Shown here: one piece after another, positions 4,945 through 10,326 of the stretch
Numbering within the stretch: position 1 is the first letter of the stretch
Layout of the letters: the number at the start of each line of letters is the position of its first letter
Position numbers and translations under genes: made by a program
Notes under the pieces: generated by a model
What the model saw: only the letters and a program-made list of their open reading frames with translations
Told to the model about the DNA's origin: nothing
Database searches by the model: none
Source: JBFJVZ01 sp041623895
GTDB lineage: Bacteria; Planctomycetota; Planctomycetia; Pirellulales; Pirellulaceae
Direction of reading: 5' to 3'
Assembly: GCA_041623895.1 (NCBI GenBank)
Contig: JBFJVZ010000293.1
Location: forward strand, 1 to 10,326
Length of the DNA: 10,326 nucleotides

Positions 4945-5978
4945 GCGGTGTTCTCCGGTATCGGTGAAATGGTTTTGTTCAGGACTTTGGCCAATTGCAT
5001 CATTTGACCGAACAACTCGCGGTACTGATCGGGCAGCAGTGCCTGCGCGCCGTCACTTTTCGCTTCTTCGGGACAGTCGTGCACCTCGACATGGACACCA
5101 TCGGCGCCGGCTGCCAAACCAGCCAAGGCACAGGAAGGAATCAAGTCGGGACGACCGGTCGCGTGCGATGGATCGACGATAATCGGCAAGTGACTCAAAC
5201 CGTGAACGACAGGCACGGCAGCCACATCGAATACGTTTCGCGTGGCTGGATCAAAACCTCTGATCCCGCGTTCGCAGAGGATCACGTTGGGGTTACCTTG
5301 TGAAAGAATGTATTCGGCACACATCATCAAATCACTGATAGTCGCGCTCATGCCGCGTTTCAGCAGCACAGGACGATGTGACTTGCCGACTTCGGTCAAG
5401 AGCACAAAGTTCTGCATGTTTCGTGCACCGACTTGCAGCATATCGGCGTGCTCGGCAGTCAGCTCGACCAGCCGTGGATCGGTCACTTCGGTGACAACCG
5501 GCATGCCAAAGGCATCACCGACTTCACGAAGTATTTTTAATCCTGCTTCACCCAATCCCTGAAACGCATAGGGGCTGGTGCGGGGCTTGAAGGCGCCGCC
5601 ACGAAACAGGTTGGCTCCCGTGTCGCGAACATGTTCGGCGATGCGGAACATGCGATCGCGGTCTTCCACGCTGCATGGTCCGGCGATCATGCCCAGATGA
5701 CCACCGCCGACTTTCACCCCCGAGACATTGATCACGCTCGGTTCCGGGTGCGCTTCGATCGAAGCGAGTTTAAAGGGTGGCAGTACGGGGATGACTTTGG
5801 CCACACCGGGGATCGCCCGGAGCGGTTCTTCACGCAACTTTTCTTCGTCGCCGATGATGCCGACGATGGTGCGAAAGGACCCGCGGCTAAGGTGATGCTT
5901 CAGCCCCATCGCCTCCACACGCTCCAGCACGTGATCAATTTGTGCGTCCGAGGCACGGCTTTCAAGAATCAGGATCAC
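4941..5978 (-). CDS. aroF: 3-deoxy-7-phosphoheptulonate (DAHP) synthase, AroF type I-beta with N-terminal regulatory domain
   Basis: Condenses phosphoenolpyruvate with erythrose 4-phosphate to DAHP, the entry step of the shikimate pathway. Of 345 residues, about 1-68 form the ferredoxin-like domain that binds aromatic amino acids for feedback control in the Thermotoga-type enzymes, and 85-335 form the TIM barrel. Visible motifs: AGPCSVE (99-105), FRGGAFKPRTSPYAFQG (125-141), LLKRGM (205-210), CERGIR (235-240), DPSHATG (269-275) and GADGVHVEVH (291-300). The four metal ligands expected for this class, Cys102, His272, Glu298 and Asp309, are all present; as I recall, the numbering matches the Thermotoga maritima enzyme. 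The start is GTG at 5978 giving MILIL, the usual family beginning; no clear Shine-Dalgarno. It is the first gene of the minus-strand run, so any promoter should lie in 5979-6310. Its stop overlaps tpiA's TTG. KDO-8-phosphate synthase is a more distant alternative. Confidence 0.95.
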   Translation of the reverse strand: MILILESRASDAQIDHVLERVEAMGLKHHLSRGSFRTIVGIIGDEEKLREEPLRAIPGVAKVIPVLPPFKLASIEAHPEPSVINVSGVKVGGGHLGMIAGPCSVEDRDRMFRIAEHVRDTGANLFRGGAFKPRTSPYAFQGLGEAGLKILREVGDAFGMPVVTEVTDPRLVELTAEHADMLQVGARNMQNFVLLTEVGKSHRPVLLKRGMSATISDLMMCAEYILSQGNPNVILCERGIRGFDPATRNVFDVAAVPVVHGLSHLPIIVDPSHATGRPDLIPSCALAGLAAGADGVHVEVHDCPEEAKSDGAQALLPDQYRELFGQMMQLAKVLNKTISPIPENTA

Positions 5979-6310
5979 GGGGACAGCTGGGCAGCGAGGC
6001 TAAAAAACGGAAGGAAGCGACCTTGGCGAAGCGTAGCAATGTAGCAGCAAATCCCCTCAATCGTCGAGGCCAATGCAGGTGCGTATTGACCCGCAAGCCA
6101 ACGAAATGGCCAACTTTCGCCCCCTCGCCGGGGATCAGAGATGATCGCTGCCAGCGGCCAGCGGCGAGAGCGTGGCGGGCGAGCCCGCTGGAACGCAGCG
6201 AGGGAACGGAACCGCTCAAAATCAGAGCAGCGAGTTTCGCCGACTGTGTCGCCAGGAATGAAACACAGCCACTTTCTCGGGAGCCTCTGTAAAAATGTGT
6301 TTCCCCGCGA
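5979..6310. other. Intergenic region between glf and aroF, rich in small inverted repeats
   Basis: 332 bases with no supported gene. Small structures seen: GAAACACA (6260-6267) repeated inversely as TGTGTTTC (6296-6303), lying just after the glf stop on the minus strand and possibly its weak terminator; GCGGGC-GA-GCCCGC (6175-6188); CCCC-tcgcc-GGGG (6121-6133); and a GTAGCA direct repeat near 6040-6052. It must hold the promoter for the aroF-led run, but I cannot identify convincing -35/-10 boxes. A minus-strand frame across it is open from 6375 to 5962 but overlaps both genes and has an Arg/Ala/Leu-biased composition, so I treat it as non-coding. The segment 6130-6290 resembles dispersed intergenic sequence I associate with Rhodopirellula. 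Confidence 0.45.
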
Positions 6311-7453
6311 TCAAGCGGCGCGGCGAACCGCAATGTTCTGGCCGTCCGGCAATACCTGGCCCGTCTTGATGCCAATCTCTTGTTTGGCGGTATGAATGGC
6401 AGATGCGATCACCTGATGCATGTCGTAGTAACGGTAGGTCGCCAATCGACCGCCGATCAAGTAATTCGAGGGAAGCATTTGCGCATACTTTTGCTGTAAT
6501 TGTTCGTTGGTGTCGTTATTGACCGGGTAATACATTTCATCACCAACAGACCAGTTAGCAGGAAACTCTTTTGTCACCACAGTGTGATTCGTTTTCACCG
6601 GATCAAAATGTTTGTGTTCCACCGAACGCGTATACGGGACCTCGAATTCGGTATGGTTGATGGCGGCGATGCCTTGGTAGTCCGGCACATTGATGACTTG
6701 GCTATCAAACCGAAGGCCGCGCCAATCGTTGGCGCCCAATTCGTAATCAAACAAACGATCAAGCGGACCGGTGTAAACAACCTTGCGCGCTTGTTTTTCC
6801 AGATGCTCACGGTCGGCAATGAAGTCGGCTTCTGTTTCGACCGGAATGCCGTTGAGCAAGTTTTTGAATAGTCGCGTGTAACCGCCGATGGGAATACCGC
6901 AAAAACGATCGTTGAAGTAATCGTCATTCCATGTCAAGCGAATCGGAATTCGACGAATGATCGATGTCGGCAACTCCTTGGGATCGCGACCCCATTGCTT
7001 GCGAGTGTAGCCGTAAATGAAAGTCTCGTAGATCTGGCGGCCCACCATCGACAAAGCCCACTCCTCAAGGTTTGTCGGGTGGTCGATCCTGATGCGTTCA
7101 GCTTGCAGCCGTTGCTGCGCCTCATCGGGAGTACGCACACCCCAAAGCTGGTAAAGCGTCATCAGATTGATTGGGAACGAATAGAACTTGCCGCGAAAGT
7201 TGACTTTGGGTCGATAAGTGAAGCGGCTGAATTCCGCGAAGCGGTTGACATACTGCCAAATGGATTGATCGTTGGTGTGAAAAATGTGCGGTCCGTACTT
7301 GTGGACGTGAATGCCGCCAACGTCTTCGGTGTAGCAATTCCCGGCGATGTGGCTTCGTTTCTCTACGATCAAACATCTTGCGCCAGCGTCGGTCATTTGT
7401 CTGGCGAAGACCGAGCCAAAGAATCCACATCCCACGATTAGATAGTCATACAT
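6311..7453 (-). CDS. glf: UDP-galactopyranose mutase
   Basis: A flavoenzyme that interconverts UDP-galactopyranose and UDP-galactofuranose, supplying galactofuranose for surface polysaccharides. The 380 residues are full length. The N-terminal FAD-binding Rossmann motif is VGCGFFGSVFA (7-17) with the acidic EKRSHIAGNCY segment (31-41); HKYGPHIFHT (51-60) is strongly conserved. IYGYTRKQWG (146-155) and SIIRRIPIRLTWNDDYF (164-180) carry a substrate-phosphate arginine, and GGRLATYRYYDMHQVI (334-349) carries the second essential arginine and the C-terminal FAD contact. The start is ATG at 7453, with AGGGA about ten bases upstream. It stands alone between two intergenic regions and diverges from the large surface-protein gene at 7762; no glycosyltransferases are in the window. 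GC content and codon use look like those of its neighbours. Certain as a family assignment; the glycan made is unknown. Confidence 0.96.
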   Translation of the reverse strand: MYDYLIVGCGFFGSVFARQMTDAGARCLIVEKRSHIAGNCYTEDVGGIHVHKYGPHIFHTNDQSIWQYVNRFAEFSRFTYRPKVNFRGKFYSFPINLMTLYQLWGVRTPDEAQQRLQAERIRIDHPTNLEEWALSMVGRQIYETFIYGYTRKQWGRDPKELPTSIIRRIPIRLTWNDDYFNDRFCGIPIGGYTRLFKNLLNGIPVETEADFIADREHLEKQARKVVYTGPLDRLFDYELGANDWRGLRFDSQVINVPDYQGIAAINHTEFEVPYTRSVEHKHFDPVKTNHTVVTKEFPANWSVGDEMYYPVNNDTNEQLQQKYAQMLPSNYLIGGRLATYRYYDMHQVIASAIHTAKQEIGIKTGQVLPDGQNIAVRRAA

Positions 7454-7761
7454 GCTTGGCTGTCCCTGCCAGCGCCAGGAAGAACGAGGGGATACAACGG
7501 ACTCTGGTAGCCGTTTTTACGAGACCACCGCAACACCGTTCCAGGGATGGTCGTAGGCTGCCGACGGCCGCCGCCCGCGCGACTGGCACGCCAGTCGGGC
7601 TGAAGGGGCAATTCAATCGACAAATCGCTTGACATTTCACCGATAGCAATTTGTCTGGATCGATGAGTTTTCCGGTTTGCGCCGTTACATTTTTAGCTGG
7701 CAAAGCGGGGAGGATTCACCCGATTTTTCCAAAGATACCGATTCTCAGGGTATTGCTACCA
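7454..7761. other. Divergent intergenic region with a palindromic hairpin and candidate -35 box
   Basis: 308 bases separating glf (minus) from the lectin-repeat gene (plus), so it should contain both promoters. CGACTGGC-AC-GCCAGTCG (7580-7597) is a perfect inverted repeat of 8-base arms with a two-base centre, which could be a hairpin or a dimeric regulator site. TTGACA at 7629-7634 matches a consensus -35 for the plus-strand gene, but no good -10 lies 16-18 bases downstream, so this is a weak candidate. Short open frames on both strands have no protein-like character. Confidence 0.4.
7580..7597. repeat. Short perfect palindrome between divergent genes
   Basis: CGACTGGC and GCCAGTCG flank the dinucleotide AC. 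The position midway between two divergent start codons suits an operator or a transcript hairpin. It sits in a GC-rich patch (ccgccgcccgcgc just before it). No known regulator consensus is recognised. Confidence 0.5.
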
Positions 7762-10326
7762 ATGCATATTCGTTCTTCCTCTCGCTCTCGTCGCAAACGC
7801 CCGCGACCTTGGACGCTGTCGGCTTTAGAAGCCAGGTTGATGCTGGCCGCCGACGCGGGTGCGGCAGCCGACGTGGGCGCGGAAAACACGGCAGAAACCG
7901 GTTCTGCGGTTGCCGATGCGGAGATCACATCGCGGCAATCGGTTGACCGCATCGTGTTTATCGATGCTGATGTGGAAGAGTCCGATTTATTGGCTGCGTC
8001 AGTCGACGACGCTGAAGTCGTTTTGCTTGGCCGCGGGCAAGACCCCATCGTTCAGATCAGTAAGACGCTGGCAAAGCGACAGCACGTGCAGTCAGTCCAC
8101 ATCGTCAGTCACGGCGAGTCGGGAAGAATTCAATTAGCCGGGACGATCATCGACGAATCGACCGTGCGTGCCAACGCCCAGCATGTTGCCGCCTGGTCAC
8201 GTGCACTACGCCCTGATGCTGACATTTTGATTTATGGGTGCAGTGTTGGCGCGGGCAGCCAGGGACAGGCATTGATGGCAACACTTGCCGAAATCACCGG
8301 TGCGGATATTGCCGCGTCCATCAATCGAAGCGGCGGTGTACTTGCGGATGCGGATTGGCAGCTGGAACGTACGATCGGACGCATCGAAGCAGGTCTGGCA
8401 TTCCAAGGCACGGTGTTGGCGTCTTATCAACATGCACTCCCACTGCTGAACTATGCCGATTTTCAAAATGCGTCGGGTCTGGTCACCAACGGTGATGCAT
8501 CGATTCTTGGTGACAAGTTGCAGCTGACCAGTGATGCGCAGTATCAAACGGGTTCGGTCTTTTATGACACGCCGATCGCTGTGGATGGTAACACGTCCTT
8601 CCAAACAGCATTTTCGTTCGAGATGACAGACGGCTACGGCGCCGGTGGCGCGGACGGACTCGTGTTCGTATTGCAAAACTCGGCTGCCGGACCCTCGGCG
8701 CTGGGCCGCGGCGGCGGCAATCTTGGTTATGACGGAATTCGACAGAGTCTGGCGGTCAAGCTGGATACCTGGCAGAACCCCTGGGACCAATACAACGACG
8801 AAGTCGGTGTCGTCGCCGGCGGCGATGTTCGCGATCCGATCGTGCAGGTCCAGGCACCGTTCAACTTGAATGCGGGCGGTGTGTATCACGCTTGGATCGA
8901 CTACGACGGCAGCAGCGACACGCTCAGCGTCTATCTATCGCAGACCTCCACCAAACCCGCCACGGCGACACTGCAAGCCACCGTCGCGCTGGATGCTAAT
9001 GTCGGTGATCAGCTGTACGCCGGCTTCACTTCCTCGAATTACAACCGGCCCAACGCCCATCGGATCTTGTCGTGGTCGATGGATTTGGAGACGCCCTCGA
9101 CCGATCCGCCGGATCCTTCCTTTGCGATCGTTGATGCCACGGTTAGCGTCAATGAAGCGGCCGGCGTTGCCGTGGTGCAAGTGTCGCGGTCCGGGGATCT
9201 GTCCGGAACGGCTACGATCGATTACCAGACGTCTGATCAAAGCGCCACCGCTGGTCTGGACTACACCGGGGCCAGCAACACGCTGACGTTTAACCCCAAC
9301 GAAGCAAGCAAAGACATCCTGATTTCGATCACAGATGATGAGGAGACGGAATCGACAGAAACCTTGACGCTGACCATCAGCAACCCCAGCGGTGCTGATC
9401 TGGGAACACCCAGTACGGCCACGATCACGATTCTGGACAACGAACGGTCGTTGCCGAACTACGCCGATTTTGACAATGCCACGGGTCTGGTCACCAACGG
9501 TGGTGCCTCGATTGCCGGCGATAAGCTGCAAGTCACCAGCGCTGCACAGTACCAAACGGGTTCGGTGTTCTACGACACGCCGATCGCCATCAACGAAGAT
9601 ACATCCTTCCAGACGACTTTTTCTTTTGAGATGACCGATGGTTTCGGTCCCGGCGGTGCAGACGGACTCGTGTTCGTGCTTCAGAACGCAGCTGCCGGCG
9701 CCTCCGCCTTGGGTCGTGGCGGTGCCAATCTTGGTTACGACGGGATTGCCAACAGTTTGGCAGTGAAACTGGATACCTGGCAGAACCCCTGGGACCAGTA
9801 CAACGACGAAGTTGGCGTGGTGGTCGGCGGCGACATCCGCAATCCGATCACGCGGGTTCAAGCACCGTTCAATTTGAACGCAGGCGGTGTTTACCATGCT
9901 TGGATCGACTACGACGGCAGCAGCAACGTGCTGAGTGTCTACTTATCGCAGACTCCGACCAAGCCTACGACGGCGGCGCTGCAAACCACCGTCGCCTTGG
10001 ATGCTTACGTCGGTGACCAGTTCTACGCCGGCTTCACGTCAGCCAACTACGATCGCCCCAACGCCCATCGTATCTTGTCATGGTCGATGGATCTGGAGAC
10101 ACCATCGGTCGATCCGCCGGATCCTTCGTTTGCGATTGTCGACTCCACGATCTTCGTCAATGAATCGTCCGGTTTCGCAGTCGTGCAGATAGCGCGGTCG
10201 GGCGATTTGTCGGCTACAGCCACGATTGATTACCAGACGTTTGATCAAACGGCCATCGCCGGCCAGGACTACACCACGACGATCGGAACCGCCACCTTCA
10301 ACCCCAACGAAGCGACCAAGGATATC
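7762..10326 (+). CDS. Exported DUF4347 / L-type lectin / Calx-beta repeat surface protein (3' partial)
   Basis: The first 855 codons of a larger gene; the frame has no stop and runs off the window. The start at ATG 7762 gives a basic leader, MHIRSSSRSRRKRPRPW, then LSALEARLMLAAD (19-31), a variant of the planctomycete LEPR-XLL export-type motif; the Shine-Dalgarno is weak. Residues ~63-220 form a DUF4347 domain (VDRIVFIDADVEESDLL, SVHIVSHGESGRIQL with its SHG, ADILIYGCSVGAG, ITGADIAAS). Residues 230-445 form an L-type (legume-like) lectin domain with GGADGLVFVLQN (295-306), GRGGGNLGYDGI and SLAVKLDTWQN (315-339) and YHAWIDYDGS. Residues 452-560 form a calcium-binding Calx-beta domain (ATVSVNEAAG, TIDYQTSDQSATAGLDYT, SITDDEETESTETLTLTI). 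The lectin/Calx pair then repeats from 566 to the edge. Predicted role: a large adhesin or sugar-binding surface protein using calcium. The specific ligand is not predictable. Confidence 0.88.
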   Translation, partial: MHIRSSSRSRRKRPRPWTLSALEARLMLAADAGAAADVGAENTAETGSAVADAEITSRQSVDRIVFIDADVEESDLLAASVDDAEVVLLGRGQDPIVQISKTLAKRQHVQSVHIVSHGESGRIQLAGTIIDESTVRANAQHVAAWSRALRPDADILIYGCSVGAGSQGQALMATLAEITGADIAASINRSGGVLADADWQLERTIGRIEAGLAFQGTVLASYQHALPLLNYADFQNASGLVTNGDASILGDKLQLTSDAQYQTGSVFYDTPIAVDGNTSFQTAFSFEMTDGYGAGGADGLVFVLQNSAAGPSALGRGGGNLGYDGIRQSLAVKLDTWQNPWDQYNDEVGVVAGGDVRDPIVQVQAPFNLNAGGVYHAWIDYDGSSDTLSVYLSQTSTKPATATLQATVALDANVGDQLYAGFTSSNYNRPNAHRILSWSMDLETPSTDPPDPSFAIVDATVSVNEAAGVAVVQVSRSGDLSGTATIDYQTSDQSATAGLDYTGASNTLTFNPNEASKDILISITDDEETESTETLTLTISNPSGADLGTPSTATITILDNERSLPNYADFDNATGLVTNGGASIAGDKLQVTSAAQYQTGSVFYDTPIAINEDTSFQTTFSFEMTDGFGPGGADGLVFVLQNAAAGASALGRGGANLGYDGIANSLAVKLDTWQNPWDQYNDEVGVVVGGDIRNPITRVQAPFNLNAGGVYHAWIDYDGSSNVLSVYLSQTPTKPTTAALQTTVALDAYVGDQFYAGFTSANYDRPNAHRILSWSMDLETPSVDPPDPSFAIVDSTIFVNESSGFAVVQIARSGDLSATATIDYQTFDQTAIAGQDYTTTIGTATFNPNEATKDI
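8449..10326 (+). repeat. In-frame tandem duplication of a 1008-bp lectin plus Calx-beta module
   Basis: The first copy is 8449-9456 (residues 230-565) and the second begins at 9457 (residue 566) and is cut at 10326. They align without any gap for 290 codons with about four in five residues identical by hand count (roughly 53 differences). DNA identity is locally almost complete, for example around ctggatacctggcagaaccc (8765 and 9769). Divergence is concentrated in the Calx-beta end and surface-type positions, while lectin-core motifs are unchanged. More copies may follow beyond the window. Confidence 0.93.

Noticed and set aside
5962..6375. Minus-strand open frame across the aroF-glf gap
   Set aside because: Overlaps the ends of two certain genes and has Arg/Ala/Leu-biased repeat-like composition.
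7629..7657. Sigma-70 promoter for the surface-protein gene
   Set aside because: TTGACA is a perfect -35, but no acceptable -10 box is found at the right spacing, so I did not list it as a promoter.
8206..8889. Minus-strand open frame of 227 codons
   Set aside because: Antisense shadow of the surface-protein gene; mirrors the frame opposite the second repeat copy.
8935..9897. Long open frame on the minus strand (320 codons)
   Set aside because: It is exactly antisense to the lectin/Calx-beta gene, its composition is His/Arg/Val/Gln-biased, and the same antisense opening recurs at 8206-8889 in the first repeat copy, as expected of a codon-usage shadow.
1..10326. CRISPR array, tRNA or rRNA genes
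   Set aside because: No regularly spaced short direct repeats, cloverleaf-like segments or rRNA-like conserved stretches were seen on either strand.

Overview
The window looks like chromosomal DNA from a planctomycete, most likely of the Rhodopirellula/Pirellulaceae group. This rests on the N-terminal 'LEARLMLAAD' export-type motif (a variant of the planctomycete LEPR-XLL signature) in front of a DUF4347/lectin/Calx-beta surface protein, the moderately GC-rich base use, and the style of the intergenic repeats. The genus is an inference, not a demonstrated fact.

Layout. (1) Positions 1-930 form a non-housekeeping patch. It holds a minus-strand ORF interrupted by a TGA, a minus-strand gene that seems frameshifted and resembles small mobile-element accessory proteins, and on the plus strand a short remnant of a tyrosine recombinase (LRHSFATHMLEDGADIRT). 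The remnant's stop codon shares a palindromic TTAA with the stop codon of coaC. (2) Positions 927-5978 are a seven-gene minus-strand housekeeping block, in transcription order: DAHP synthase, tpiA (TTG start overlapping the previous stop), secG with a very long acidic tail, yicC, gmk, rpoZ (overlapping gmk) and a stand-alone coaC-type decarboxylase. The yicC-gmk-rpoZ-coaC end is a classic bacterial neighbourhood. The coaB ligase half usually fused to or following coaC is not in the window; the mobile debris lies where it might be expected. (3) Positions 5979-6310 are intergenic and rich in small inverted repeats. (4) Positions 6311-7453 encode UDP-galactopyranose mutase (glf) on the minus strand. 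(5) Positions 7454-7761 are a divergent intergenic region. (6) From 7762 to the window edge runs a large plus-strand gene, cut off at its 3' end. It encodes a predicted exported protein with DUF4347 followed by an in-frame tandem duplication of a 1008-bp module (L-type lectin domain plus Calx-beta domain).

How the genes fit together: the minus-strand block joins aromatic amino acid entry (DAHP synthase), glycolysis (TIM), protein export (SecG), RNA processing (YicC), guanylate supply (Gmk), RNA polymerase assembly (omega) and coenzyme A synthesis (CoaC). The close spacing suggests largely coupled expression, with a strong mRNA hairpin between tpiA and secG and a terminator-like hairpin between rpoZ and coaC. 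The right-hand part is about the cell surface: a galactofuranose precursor enzyme diverges from a giant sugar-binding/calcium-binding adhesin-like protein. I see no complete novel defence or mobile system. The most notable observations are the decayed recombinase patch, the Asn-to-Ser change in a catalytic motif of CoaC, the SecG tail and the recent-looking lectin/Calx-beta module duplication.
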